A DNA stretch of 64,000 bases from Flavobacteriales bacterium. Its GTDB lineage: Bacteria; Bacteroidota; Bacteroidia; Flavobacteriales; Flavobacteriaceae. The position numbers were made by a program, and so were the translations under genes. Under the pieces are notes generated by a model. The model was not told the origin of the DNA. It searched no databases and was given only the letters and a program-made list of their open reading frames with translations. This document shows positions 27,568 to 36,827 of the stretch, piece by piece. Within the stretch, counting starts at the first letter, position 1. Each line of letters opens with the position of its first letter. The DNA is taken from contig JACJYY010000003.1 of the NCBI GenBank assembly GCA_020635875.1, positions 62,001 to 126,000 of the forward strand. The letters run 5' to 3'.

Positions 27568-28068
27568 TTATTGTTGAGAAGCAGCTTCAATTCGTAAACC
27601 TATTTTTGAAATCCCATCCAGTTGTTCAACTCCGTCTATTTTGTTTTGTTGTCTAACGGCCTGCTCTACACTTACCTTGTAATTTCCATCTTCTTCGAAG
27701 GTGTAGTTTTCTTTGTACCAAAGTTTTAATTCCTTGTAATCCGTAATTCCCTTGCCTAATAAACGGCCATTCTCATCAGCTAAAGCATATTCCAAAGTGT
27801 CTACATGAACCAGACCAGATGGTTTGGTTAACGAAACAATCAGAAAAATATTATTGAAACGATAGTCATCGTTACTGATTACGTTAAAAAATAAATTACA
27901 ATTACTTTGTACTGTAGGCTTTTTAAATGAAAATGTCAAAGCTTCATTTATTTTCCATCCGTTTTCAATGCTTACGTACTCGTCGTATAACCTGTTAGAG
28001 TCACAACTCATAAAAAGTAAGCCAGACCACAAAAAGAGTACGAGATTAATTTTGTTTGGGAGTCGCAC
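27568..28068 (-). CDS. gldH: Gliding motility lipoprotein GldH
   Basis: A lipoprotein with lipobox LFMSC and mature start DSNRLYDEYVSIENGWKIN, which is characteristic of GldH; GldH proteins begin with a very similar NRxxDEY motif. GldH is required for gliding and T9SS-dependent functions in F. johnsoniae. The open frame extends to 28236, but the upstream 56 codons lie inside ricT and encode a low-complexity K/T-rich stretch. A GTG at 28068 directly precedes the signal peptide (RLPNKINLVLFLW), so I place the start there, with a 23-nt overlap with ricT. The product is 166 residues. Confidence 0.85.
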   Translation of the reverse strand: MRLPNKINLVLFLWSGLLFMSCDSNRLYDEYVSIENGWKINEALTFSFKKPTVQSNCNLFFNVISNDDYRFNNIFLIVSLTKPSGLVHVDTLEYALADENGRLLGKGITDYKELKLWYKENYTFEEDGNYKVSVEQAVRQQNKIDGVEQLDGISKIGLRIEAASQQ

Positions 28069-29317
28069 TTTTGTTTTTATTTCTAGGTTTGTTGTTTCTG
28101 TTGTTTTTGCCTTTGCTTTGAGTAGCTTCCTTTTTGTTTCCATCAGCAGTGTTTCCAGAGGTGCTATTGTCATTATTTTTTGCCTTATTGTTTCGCTGAC
28201 GAGACTTTTGTTTTTTCTTTGTTTTTGGTTTGTCAAAACGGGTCAAACTATCTTCAGCGACAGCATTTGTAAAGCTTTTTTCAGGTTCGTTGGAGTTGTC
28301 CAAAGAAAATTCTTCTAATGAAGATATCGATTTCTTCTCCTTCACCATTTGGATCATTTTGTGTACATCTTCCGTTTTTAAGGTGTGCCAACTCGAAAAA
28401 TCACCTTTGTAAGAAAACCACATCAACCCTTTAAAGATATCGATTTTATGACAAAATGCTTCCCCTTTTTCCGTTATGAATTTAGTATCTGTACTAGGGA
28501 AGTTTTTTAATGCATCTTGATAAGAATCCAATTCGTAGTTCAAACAGCATTTTAATTTACCGCACTGACCCGCTAGTTTTTGTGGGTTTAAAGAAAGCTG
28601 TTGATAGCGTGCAGCAGAGGTGTTGACACTTCTAAAATCAGTAAGCCACGTCGAGCAACACAATTCACGGCCGCAAGATCCTACACCGCCAAGACGTGAA
28701 GCTTCTTGTCGAGAACCGATTTGTTTCATGTCAATGCGTATGTTAAATTCTTTGGCAAACTCCTTAATCAGTTGTCTAAAATCAACACGTTCGTCTGAGG
28801 TATAATAAAACGAAGCCTTAGAGCCATCTCCTTGAAATTCGATATCAGATATTTTCATTTCCAGTTTTAATGCCAGTGCAATTTCACGTGCCCTAACCTT
28901 AATACTTTCTTCGCGATTTCTGGCTTCTTGCCATGTATCAATGTCTTTTTGAGAGGCCTTTCTATAAATTTTTAGAACTTCGGGAGCATCTTCCTTTACC
29001 TTCTTTTTTTTCATTTGAATTTTGACCAACTCTCCAGTTAAAGTCACCACACCAACATCATGTCCACTCTGCGCTTCTGTAGCTACAACATCGCCTATGG
29101 ATAAGGTCAATTTTTCAGGGTTTCTAAAGAATTCCTTTCTTCCGTTTTTAAATCGAACTTCGACACATTCGAAGGTGGTATTCCCGTCAGGAGATTTCAT
29201 GTTGGCTAACCAATCAAATACAGTCAGCTTGTTACAGCTGTCTGTTCCACATGTTCCATTACTCTTGCACCCCTTAGGGGCATCACCATTACTCGTTGAG
29301 CAATTTGTACAAGCCAT
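28046..29317 (-). CDS. ricT: PSP1-domain protein, RicT/YaaT family
   Basis: 423 residues. The N-terminus is cysteine-rich (ACTNCSTSNGDAPKGC and more). The PSP1 core holds RVDFRQLIKEFAKEFNIRID, followed by the second cysteine cluster SCGRELCCSTW and GKLKCCLNYELDSY, typical of RicT, which joins Fe-S-containing complexes that affect RNase Y and development in Bacillus. The C-terminal 100 residues are a K/N/T-rich disordered tail common in Bacteroidota homologues. It is first in the operon with gldH, whose start lies inside its 3' end. Confidence 0.88.
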   Translation of the reverse strand: MACTNCSTSNGDAPKGCKSNGTCGTDSCNKLTVFDWLANMKSPDGNTTFECVEVRFKNGRKEFFRNPEKLTLSIGDVVATEAQSGHDVGVVTLTGELVKIQMKKKKVKEDAPEVLKIYRKASQKDIDTWQEARNREESIKVRAREIALALKLEMKISDIEFQGDGSKASFYYTSDERVDFRQLIKEFAKEFNIRIDMKQIGSRQEASRLGGVGSCGRELCCSTWLTDFRSVNTSAARYQQLSLNPQKLAGQCGKLKCCLNYELDSYQDALKNFPSTDTKFITEKGEAFCHKIDIFKGLMWFSYKGDFSSWHTLKTEDVHKMIQMVKEKKSISSLEEFSLDNSNEPEKSFTNAVAEDSLTRFDKPKTKKKQKSRQRNNKAKNNDNSTSGNTADGNKKEATQSKGKNNRNNKPRNKNKSATPKQN

Positions 29318-29434
29318 ATTATTATATCAAAAATGTCGCGTAAGCAACGTTTTACCAAAAAGTTAAACAGCCTGTAAAGATAATCTTTTTGTTTTTCTGA
29401 ACCCAACGTTATGAGAACTTCTTAAAATCCTTTT

Positions 29435-30145
29435 TTAGTTGAATAATTCTTTAAAAACAGTAATGGATTGAGGTATTCTAAAATTGTCCAGATGGACTTG
29501 ATAATAGTTTAAAATTAAGGCTAAAATTTGTTGTCTTTCCTTACCTGTTAAGTGGTTTTTTTCATCGTCATAGCTTAGAGATAGTCCTTTTTTTATCAAC
29601 ACTGACTCATCAATAGTCAAACAAGAATTGTTGTATGATACGGTAAATGTTCCGTTTTGAAGATCAAAATAGTCTCCAGAACTATCATTGCTTGGTGCAA
29701 AGCCTAAATATTTAGTCAATTTTAAAAGGGTAATGATATGAAAATTAGCAATACTATCATGATGGTCAAGCCAAAGTAAGGCGGTTTCCAAAAATTGATA
29801 AAGTTCGCTATCGGGCTGACTTTCTTTAAGACAATTCGTTAGTGTTTCTGTCATAAATAATGCAATAGCATTTTTGTGAATGTCTCCATGAATACTGATA
29901 TAGGGTTCGTGAATACGAATGCTTTTGAAGTGTTCTAAAGAGCCTTTATTTTTGAAATTAACATCGACTTCTAAGAGTGTCAAAGGCAAAAAATAAGCTG
30001 CTTTTTGTCGATTTTTAGCACTGGAAAAGGCGCTGGGTACAAAAAAACTTTTCAAGCCTTGTTGTTCTGTATAGCAATGTACAATCAGGCTTTTTTCCTG
30101 ATACTTAATAGCGTTGAGAACAATAGCTTTAGTTGAAATGTACAT
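29435..30145 (-). CDS. recO: DNA repair protein RecO
   Basis: 236 residues. The N-terminal OB-fold begins STKAIVLNAIKYQEKSLIVH, the standard RecO start, with EQQGLKSFFVP following. The helical C-terminal half lacks the clear four-cysteine zinc site of some homologues, as is common in this phylum. RecO loads RecA and anneals SSB-coated DNA in the RecFOR pathway. Its start is 3 nt after the stop codon of a short coding-like remnant (30149 upward). Confidence 0.9.
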   Translation of the reverse strand: MYISTKAIVLNAIKYQEKSLIVHCYTEQQGLKSFFVPSAFSSAKNRQKAAYFLPLTLLEVDVNFKNKGSLEHFKSIRIHEPYISIHGDIHKNAIALFMTETLTNCLKESQPDSELYQFLETALLWLDHHDSIANFHIITLLKLTKYLGFAPSNDSSGDYFDLQNGTFTVSYNNSCLTIDESVLIKKGLSLSYDDEKNHLTGKERQQILALILNYYQVHLDNFRIPQSITVFKELFN

Positions 30146-30148
30146 CGG

Positions 30149-30255
30149 CTATTTCCATAAAGGTTCGTTTTGCCAATCTGGTTTAATTCCTAATGCATTA
30201 TGATCTACATTTGGGGACTTAAAATATAAATGAATTGTTAGTTGTGAACTATTCT
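30149..30255 (-). pseudogene. Possible 3' remnant of a gene formerly upstream of recO
   Basis: In the gap between recO and the LRR gene one minus-strand frame reads protein-like (ending ALGIKPDWQNEPLWK, stop TAG at 30149-30151) with the stop 3 nt before the recO ATG, the spacing of an operon partner. There is no start codon, and the frame is closed just inside the neighbouring LRR gene. I read it as the tail of a gene whose body was replaced. The proposal rests on composition and position only. Confidence 0.35.
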
Positions 30256-31329
30256 TTATTCTATATACAGTTTTTTAAAGGTAAAACTTCCATTTGTGTT
30301 TTCAATATTAACTAAATAAACACCTGAGGCTAGGTTTTTTACGATAAATGAATTGTTTGTAGTTGATAATACCTGCTTACCTTGCATATCGTATATTGAT
30401 ATAGATTTTAAATTTTTATTTTTAATAGTCACAATATCTCTTGCAGGATTAGGAAACAGCCTAACGTTATCTTCTTCTTCGTTGAAAATAGTATTGTTTG
30501 TACTTAATGAGGTACAATTTACACTCCAGATTGCCGCATCATCTTTGTGCCAACCAGAAGAAATATTAGTTTTAGTGAAACCATTGTCGTGCTGAATACA
30601 GCTTAAATTTGGATTGTCATAGGCTCTCATTTCAGTCATATTGCTATTATTGCCATTTGCTACGTTTAATGACTCTAAAAGATTATAACTGCAATCCAAA
30701 CGTGACAAATCTGAGTTATTAGTAAGAGCTAAATTTAATATTTTGTTGTTGTTGCAGGTTAAATTTTCTAAAGAGGTATTCGCGCTTACATCAAGATTTT
30801 GTATTTGATTATTTGAACAGAACAATAATTGCAACTGTTTGTTTTTAGATGTATTTAATTCGGTAATTTGGTTGTTGTAACATCCTAATTCTACCAATTG
30901 AGTTAGTGCAGATACATCTAATTGAGTTAATAGGTTGTTATAGCAGTTCAATGTTTCTAATTGCGTCAATGCAGAAATATTCAAAGTTGAAATTTGATTA
31001 TTACCACAGGAAAGTAGCTTCAATTGAGTATTATGTGAAAAATCAACACTGGTTAAATTATTTGACGAACAATTCAGACCCGATATATTTGTAAATACTT
31101 CAATTCCACTAAGGTCAAAAATACCTTTAAAATAAATATCTAATGTTCCATTAAAAGCTTGTGCTTCTTGAATGGATATTTTCCAGTCTCCATTTAAGTC
31201 AATAACGGGTTTATGATTTAACAAAGCTGATAGAAAGTTGTCATCAGGAATGTTTGCGTTTTGACCATGTAATTGGTTTCCAAAAAAAACTAGAAAAACT
31301 AAACTTAGTGCGGCAATTGTTTTTTTCAT
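30256..31329 (-). CDS. Secreted leucine-rich-repeat protein with T9SS type A sorting domain
   Basis: 357 residues: signal peptide (AALSLVFLVFFGNQLHGQ), an EF-hand-like loop DLNGDWKISIQEA, then about eight short LRRs of the form LxxLNCYNNLLTQLDVSALT with a Cys-Asn turn (internalin/BspA-like). The C-terminal T9SS type A domain (about 285-357) has VRLFPNPARDIVTIKN, SIYDMQGKQVL and ends in FKKLYIE. It is probably surface-attached and ligand-binding. It has its own strong promoter and lies between recO and an unrelated operon. Confidence 0.85.
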   Translation of the reverse strand: MKKTIAALSLVFLVFFGNQLHGQNANIPDDNFLSALLNHKPVIDLNGDWKISIQEAQAFNGTLDIYFKGIFDLSGIEVFTNISGLNCSSNNLTSVDFSHNTQLKLLSCGNNQISTLNISALTQLETLNCYNNLLTQLDVSALTQLVELGCYNNQITELNTSKNKQLQLLFCSNNQIQNLDVSANTSLENLTCNNNKILNLALTNNSDLSRLDCSYNLLESLNVANGNNSNMTEMRAYDNPNLSCIQHDNGFTKTNISSGWHKDDAAIWSVNCTSLSTNNTIFNEEEDNVRLFPNPARDIVTIKNKNLKSISIYDMQGKQVLSTTNNSFIVKNLASGVYLVNIENTNGSFTFKKLYIE

Positions 31330-31413
31330 TTTTTAATACTCAAAAAATTAATTAAAATATCTATTAAAAAGTATTTTGAAATAAGGTCTTTCAAAAAAAA
31401 TAAACTAAAGTGA

Positions 31414-31444
31414 CAAAGTTACGCAATTATTTATAAGCGACAAA
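31414..31444 (-). promoter_or_regulatory. Promoter of the LRR protein gene
   Basis: On the minus strand TTTG, 19 nt, TAACTTTG, a full match to the Bacteroidota consensus. The leader to the start codon is about 80 nt. The -33 box lies just beyond the 3' end of the aldehyde dehydrogenase gene. Confidence 0.75.
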
Positions 31445-31450
31445 AGTTTT

Positions 31451-32986
31451 CTACAAATCAAATTTTATTCCTTGAGCGAGCGGTAATTCGTCGGAATAAT
31501 TAATGGTGTTGGTTTGTCTGCGCATATATTGTTTCCACGCATCTGAACCGGATTCGCGACCGCCGCCTGTTTCTTTTTCTCCACCAAAAGCGCCGCCGAT
31601 TTCTGCTCCTGATGTACCAATATTTACATTGGCTATACCACAATCTGAACCGTTGGCAGACAAAAATTGTTCGGCTTCTTTTAGGTTGTTTGTCATAATC
31701 GTTGAAGACAGCCCTTGTGGCACATCATTTTGCAGTGCAATCGCATTAGATAAATCACCCTCGTATTTGATGAGATATACTATCGGAGCAAAGGTTTCTT
31801 TTTGAACGATCTCATAATGATTTTCTGCCTCGACAATAACCGGTTTTACGTAACAATTACTGTTGTCAATCACAATTACCCCCGTATCAGTTAAGATTTT
31901 TCCACCTTCGTTTTGAGCCAATTCTAGCGTTTTCAAATAATTTGCAACAGCCTGTTCATCAATAAGAGGTCCCATGTGATTGCTTTCATCCATGGGCGTG
32001 CCTATTTTAATTTGTTGATAGGCTTTGACTAGATTTTCTTTTACTTTTTCGTAAACACTTTCGTGAATGATAATTCTTCGGGTAGAAGTACAGCGTTGTC
32101 CAGCGGTACCCACTGCACCGAATACGGCTGCGGTGACCGTTAGTTTTAAATCTGCCGAAGGCGTAACGATCATCGCATTATTTCCTCCCAGTTCTAACAG
32201 CGATTTTCCTAAACGAGCGGCTACTTTTTGCGCTACAGCTTTCCCCATTCGGGTAGATCCAGTAGCAGATAACAAGGCTATAGAGCAGTCTTCACTCATG
32301 CGTTCTCCTAATCTATAATCTCCTGTAATGATACTCGAAACACCTTCTGGTAAATTGTTGGCTACAGCGACTTGCGCAAATAATTTTTGACAGGCGATGG
32401 CGCACAAGGGTACTTTTTCACTGGCTTTCCATACCACTACGTTACCACACACCCAGGCAATAGTAGCATTCCACGCCCATACAGCGACAGGAAAATTAAA
32501 GGCTGAAATAACTCCAACAACACCCAGTGGATGATACTGCTCGTACATGCGGTGTTGGCTTCTTTCGGAATGCATTGTTAATCCATGCAATTGTCGAGAT
32601 AATCCTACGGCAAAGTCACAGATGTCAATCATTTCTTGTACTTCGCCTAAGCCTTCTTGCAATGATTTTCCCATTTCGTAGGAAACCAATTCTCCGAGTG
32701 CTTGTTTGTTCTGTCTTAATATATTGCCGTATTGCCGGACGATTTCTCCTCGTTTTGGAGCGGGTATTTTTTTGAAAGCAAGAGCCGTTTTTTTGGCTTG
32801 ACCAATAACCTGATCGTATTGCTCATTTGTAGTTACTTCTACAGCAGCGATTAACGCACCATTAGTAGGGGAGAAGGAATTAATTTTTTCTTTTGAGTTG
32901 AGCCAAATTCTTCCAGTAGAGGTGCCAGAATTCGTTTTTTCAATCGCTAAACGTTGCAGTAGAGTAGTCGCGTCAAAAGTTTTCAT
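31451..32986 (-). CDS. Aldehyde dehydrogenase, ALDH7 (aminoadipate semialdehyde) type
   Basis: 511 residues. The catalytic cysteine is in GTAGQRCTSTRR, the general base Glu in LLELGGNNAM, and the cofactor region includes VGVISAFNFPVAVWAWN. The FNFPVAVWAWN signature and Glu-Leu-Gly-Gly-Asn-Asn are typical of the ALDH7 family, which oxidises alpha-aminoadipate semialdehyde in lysine catabolism; betaine-type aldehydes are also possible. It sits 2 nt after the CYTH gene in a three-gene run with a secreted peptidase, an assortment with no obvious common pathway. Confidence 0.88.
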   Translation of the reverse strand: MKTFDATTLLQRLAIEKTNSGTSTGRIWLNSKEKINSFSPTNGALIAAVEVTTNEQYDQVIGQAKKTALAFKKIPAPKRGEIVRQYGNILRQNKQALGELVSYEMGKSLQEGLGEVQEMIDICDFAVGLSRQLHGLTMHSERSQHRMYEQYHPLGVVGVISAFNFPVAVWAWNATIAWVCGNVVVWKASEKVPLCAIACQKLFAQVAVANNLPEGVSSIITGDYRLGERMSEDCSIALLSATGSTRMGKAVAQKVAARLGKSLLELGGNNAMIVTPSADLKLTVTAAVFGAVGTAGQRCTSTRRIIIHESVYEKVKENLVKAYQQIKIGTPMDESNHMGPLIDEQAVANYLKTLELAQNEGGKILTDTGVIVIDNSNCYVKPVIVEAENHYEIVQKETFAPIVYLIKYEGDLSNAIALQNDVPQGLSSTIMTNNLKEAEQFLSANGSDCGIANVNIGTSGAEIGGAFGGEKETGGGRESGSDAWKQYMRRQTNTINYSDELPLAQGIKFDL

Positions 32987-32988
32987 AA

Positions 32989-33456
32989 TTACCAGTTTTT
33001 ATATGGGGTATTGCTCAAATACGAGTTGTAATATTTGTCTTGGCCCGTGATTTCTGTGCCTAACCAATTGGGTTTATCAAAACTTTCTTCTTCTGAATTC
33101 AATTCAATTTCTCCTACGACGAGACCTTCGTTTTGACCCTTAAACTCATCCACTTCGTACAAATGATTTCCATAAGGGACTTCGTATCTGATTTTATCAA
33201 TAATAGTTTCCTCACACATTTCTAGTAAAGCTTGAGCCTCGGATAAGTCAATTTCCTTTTCCCATTCAAATCGAGTCGTTCCTGACTCATTACCTATCCC
33301 TTTTACGTTGATGTAACCTTTATTACCCTTTACGCGGACTCTTACGGTGCGGTTTGGGTTAGTATTGAGGTACCCTTGAGCAATTTGAAATTGATTAGTG
33401 GCGTGTTTTTTATAATCTTCGTTCAGAACTAAAAATTTTCTTTCAATTTCAATCAT
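32989..33456 (-). CDS. CYTH domain phosphohydrolase
   Basis: 155 residues with the N-terminal EXEXK motif EIERKFLV and the alternating basic/acidic strands of a CYTH tunnel fold (RTVRVRVKGNKGYINVKG, TRFEWEKEIDL). Bacterial single-domain CYTH proteins of this size are usually inorganic triphosphatases; adenylate cyclase or thiamine triphosphatase activity exists elsewhere in the superfamily. Its ATG overlaps the stop of the preceding metallopeptidase gene (ATGA), so translation is coupled. Confidence 0.88.
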   Translation of the reverse strand: MIEIERKFLVLNEDYKKHATNQFQIAQGYLNTNPNRTVRVRVKGNKGYINVKGIGNESGTTRFEWEKEIDLSEAQALLEMCEETIIDKIRYEVPYGNHLYEVDEFKGQNEGLVVGEIELNSEEESFDKPNWLGTEITGQDKYYNSYLSNTPYKNW

Positions 33457-35687
33457 AACGATCTGTTTGAGATAATAACTTTTCTTATAGTGCCATAATT
33501 AGACTCCTGAAGATGGAATATATATATACCACTTGATAAATCAGAAACATCAATACTATTGTCAATAAATGTAGCCCAATCAAACCACTCATGTGCAACC
33601 TGTCTTCCAGTCATATCGTAAATAGTAACTCTTATGGGATGTTGAGTAGTTTGTGTTTTGTATTGAAAATCAACAGTATTGGCACTTCTATTTGATGCAA
33701 CCAAAAAATCGTTTAGACAACCATTATCAATTCCGATAGAAAAAGGATAAGGGCTAATGGCATAATAAATATTGTCTACAGGTTCAATTAATAAACGACA
33801 TTGGTCACAAAACAACTGAGGAATGGTAATAATCTCCTCTCCGTCGTTAGGTGTGTTAGCTATTAGTGTGGTGGTAAAGGTAACTCCATTATCTTGTGAT
33901 AATTTGATGTTGACATGAGAGGTGTTGATACCGTTGGCATCGGTTCCTGCGACATCCCAACTGATGCGATAATCAATACCCTGTACAAGACAGGAGTTTT
34001 CGGAGCTTTGAGATGTAATTTGGAAAGGCCCTTGGCTGATGGTTGTTACTTTAGTTTGGTCTTGTCCTACAAATCCACCTTCTGAGTTGTTGTCTCGTAC
34101 TGAGAGCACAAAATTAAGCGTTCTAGCTATAGAAGGTAAAACTTCCCATTCGTCTTTCTCATTAGCCAAAACCGTTTCCATTTTTGGGAAATATCTTGTG
34201 GGGTTATCTGTTGGCCGTTGTGATCTGAAAACAGCACCTGTAGTTTGAGTATCCTTGGGCTTGCCTGAAGCGAAACCTTTGTTAAACTGTTCCCAACAAT
34301 AAGTCAGATTGTTGTCCGTGTCAGTGGCTTGCCCTGTTAATTTGAAGGGAGTGCTATGTGGTATAAAATACGCATTGCCTGCATCTACTACTGGGGCTTT
34401 GTTTGTAATGGATGTATGTAGAGCACAATCACTTGTTTGTCGCACAAATTCATTGATTTGCTGAATGCTAATAGCATGAAAATAATCATCTGAGTTTTGT
34501 TGCACGTTAGTGTCTAATTCATTGCTTTTAGGGTTAAGAGGACAAACTCCGGCATACCCCATAATTGTTGATCCACTGCCTGGTTCATAAGAATATTCTG
34601 TGCTTATACTACCGCTACAAGAGTTATTGAATGTGTGGTAAGCACCAAATTGATGCCCTATTTCATGCGATACAAAATCCACATCAAAGACATCACCTGT
34701 TGGTCGATCCAACCCTGTTACTCCTCTGGCTTTGTCATTGGTGCAGACACTTTTTAGGTTAGCGATACCACCATCTCTAGTCGTACTTACGACGTGTCCA
34801 ATATCGTAATTGGCAAAACCAATTGTTTGATCAATAACACCTTGAATTTGATCTAAAAGTTTTTCTCCGTCATCATTGTCTAATTGATCGGAATCAATAA
34901 ATAAAATTTTGTCATTGTCAGGAATTAATTGAAGGGTAATGGCAAAGTCTCGGTTATAAATTCCATTTACACGAGTGAGTGTTTTTAATACAGCAGAAAG
35001 CACGGCTTGTTTTTGTTCAAAATCAGATTTATTTTGAGCATTGACAGTTCTGATTTGAAAACTAGAATACTCGACAGTGGCGGCCATAGCCATTCGATAG
35101 ACACGTGATACAGAGTCCGTTGCAGTCATTCTTTTTTGAATACTGTGAGTGATGTCGTGTTCTTCTTCTGTGTCGGGAGTGTGACAACGAAATGATTTAG
35201 TAAAAGGCAAGTTTTTGCGTTGAATTACCTTGTAGGTAGATTCCGAAAGATCAATCGGTTCAATGTATTCTGTTCCTTTTGGGGTAAAAATTTGGGCATG
35301 AAAACCAAAATCAGTAATGCTAAAATGAATCACGTAGTCGTTTTCGCTTTTTCCTTTGTAAGTTCCTAAATCAGGAAATTTTTTGGCTAAATCAGGATGC
35401 ATTATAGCTGTGGGTTCTATAGTGAATTGATGTATATCGCCAGCTGCATCAGGAAATGCGATGTGATTGGATGGGTTGGTTTTATTTCGGTGTGCCAAAG
35501 TATTTGCATGTAACAGTACTTTGAGTTTTTCCATGTCCAAATGAAAACGACTCTCCGAAGCTTCTTTTTGATTAGCAATTCTACTGGCCTTTCCCTCTTG
35601 ATCAATAGGTGTCCACAGATCATTTTGGGCATAAGAAATTACGCCAATAAAGAATGATAAATAAAGGATTGCCTTGTTTTTAATCAT
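33453..35687 (-). CDS. Secreted reprolysin-like zinc metallopeptidase with T9SS sorting domain
   Basis: 744 residues: signal peptide (to ISYAQ), a propeptide, then a metzincin catalytic domain. The zinc motif HEIGHQFGAYH has ligands His341, His345 and His351 and catalytic Glu342, and a Met-turn candidate is in STIMGYAGVCP. Beta-sandwich domains follow, and a C-terminal T9SS type A domain contains RVTIYDMTGRQV and ends with SSGIYIFHL. It is predicted to be an exported broad-specificity protease. It is the first gene of a run with CYTH and ALDH genes. Confidence 0.9.
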   Translation of the reverse strand: MIKNKAILYLSFFIGVISYAQNDLWTPIDQEGKASRIANQKEASESRFHLDMEKLKVLLHANTLAHRNKTNPSNHIAFPDAAGDIHQFTIEPTAIMHPDLAKKFPDLGTYKGKSENDYVIHFSITDFGFHAQIFTPKGTEYIEPIDLSESTYKVIQRKNLPFTKSFRCHTPDTEEEHDITHSIQKRMTATDSVSRVYRMAMAATVEYSSFQIRTVNAQNKSDFEQKQAVLSAVLKTLTRVNGIYNRDFAITLQLIPDNDKILFIDSDQLDNDDGEKLLDQIQGVIDQTIGFANYDIGHVVSTTRDGGIANLKSVCTNDKARGVTGLDRPTGDVFDVDFVSHEIGHQFGAYHTFNNSCSGSISTEYSYEPGSGSTIMGYAGVCPLNPKSNELDTNVQQNSDDYFHAISIQQINEFVRQTSDCALHTSITNKAPVVDAGNAYFIPHSTPFKLTGQATDTDNNLTYCWEQFNKGFASGKPKDTQTTGAVFRSQRPTDNPTRYFPKMETVLANEKDEWEVLPSIARTLNFVLSVRDNNSEGGFVGQDQTKVTTISQGPFQITSQSSENSCLVQGIDYRISWDVAGTDANGINTSHVNIKLSQDNGVTFTTTLIANTPNDGEEIITIPQLFCDQCRLLIEPVDNIYYAISPYPFSIGIDNGCLNDFLVASNRSANTVDFQYKTQTTQHPIRVTIYDMTGRQVAHEWFDWATFIDNSIDVSDLSSGIYIFHLQESNYGTIRKVIISNRSL

Positions 35688-35738
35688 AATGATAGAACTG
35701 CTATTCGGGTAAAGATAAATGAAATGTTTAGAAATGAA

Positions 35739-36731
35739 CTATTTGAATTCGTAACCTTCAAATTTAACCTTTATTTCTTCCAAGGTAGTAATCAGTTCGT
35801 TCGGATTATCTAGTGTCACTAGTTTTTGACGGTATTCCTTAAAACCATGAATATTTTTGAAGTAGTTGGCATAATGACGACGCATTTCTACGACACCTAC
35901 TTTTTCTCCTTTCCATTCAATAGACCATATCAAGTGGTCATGGGCAGCTTTTACCCTATCAGTTATTGTGGGAGGAGGTAGTAGTTCGCCAGTTTGAGCA
36001 TAGTGTTTGATTTCATCAAATATCCACGGATAACCGATGGCAGCTCGCCCAATCATCACGCCGTCTACACCGAATTTGTTTTTGTATTCTAGCGCTTTTT
36101 GTGGGGAATCAATGTCTCCATTTCCAAAAATAGGCATGGTGATTCTAGGGTTTTCTTTCACTCGTGCAATAGGAGACCAGTCAGCTTCCCCTTTATACAT
36201 TTGTGCTCTGGTTCTTCCGTGAATGGATAAGGCTTTGACGCCAATATCTTGTAATCTTTCAGCAACTTCGTCAATATTAATCCTATCCGAGTCCCAACCC
36301 AGTCTTGTTTTTACCGTAACGGGTAAAGAAGTACTTTTTATTACGGCTTTGGTCAACCGAATCATTAAATCAACATCTTTCAAAACTCCTGCGCCAGCAC
36401 CCTTAGACACTACTTTTTTTACAGGGCAACCAAAGTTAATATCAACCATATCTGGTTTAACAGTCTCAACAATTTTGGCAGACATAGCCATTGCTTCCTC
36501 ATCACCACCAAAGATTTGAATACCAACAGGGCGTTCGTAGTCAAAAATATCTAGTTTTTGTTTACTCTTAATAGCATCTCTTATCAATCCTTCTGAGGAA
36601 ATAAACTCACTGTAGACCAAATCTGCTCCATGCTGTTTGCACAAACGTCTGAACGGGGGATCACTTACGTCTTCCATCGGAGCTAATAATAACGGAAATT
36701 CGGGGAGTTTAATAGGACCTATACTTGCCAT
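35739..36731 (-). CDS. dusB: tRNA-dihydrouridine synthase (DusB-type)
   Basis: 330 residues, an FMN-dependent TIM-barrel enzyme that reduces uridines in the tRNA D loop. LLLAPMEDVSDPPFRRLCK opens the barrel. The catalytic cysteine is in DINFGCPVKKVVSKGAGAG, the phosphate site is in FGNGDI and VDGVMIGRAAIGYPWIF, and SIHGRTRAQMYKG is conserved. The 330-residue length and GCPVKKV favour DusB over DusA/C. It has its own promoter and is divergent from the lipoprotein locus. Confidence 0.93.
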   Translation of the reverse strand: MASIGPIKLPEFPLLLAPMEDVSDPPFRRLCKQHGADLVYSEFISSEGLIRDAIKSKQKLDIFDYERPVGIQIFGGDEEAMAMSAKIVETVKPDMVDINFGCPVKKVVSKGAGAGVLKDVDLMIRLTKAVIKSTSLPVTVKTRLGWDSDRINIDEVAERLQDIGVKALSIHGRTRAQMYKGEADWSPIARVKENPRITMPIFGNGDIDSPQKALEYKNKFGVDGVMIGRAAIGYPWIFDEIKHYAQTGELLPPPTITDRVKAAHDHLIWSIEWKGEKVGVVEMRRHYANYFKNIHGFKEYRQKLVTLDNPNELITTLEEIKVKFEGYEFK

Positions 36732-36748
36732 GATGCTATGTTTTGTTA

Positions 36749-36778
36749 CAAAAGTATTCTTTATCTATTAAATACAAA
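36749..36778 (-). promoter_or_regulatory. Promoter of dusB
   Basis: Minus-strand TTTG, 18 nt, TACTTTTG, a full consensus match ending 17 nt before the dusB start codon. Confidence 0.75.
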
Positions 36779-36827
36779 TCGTTTTGTTTTTATTAACAAG
36801 ATTTATGAAAAGCTTAACGAGTAGTTG

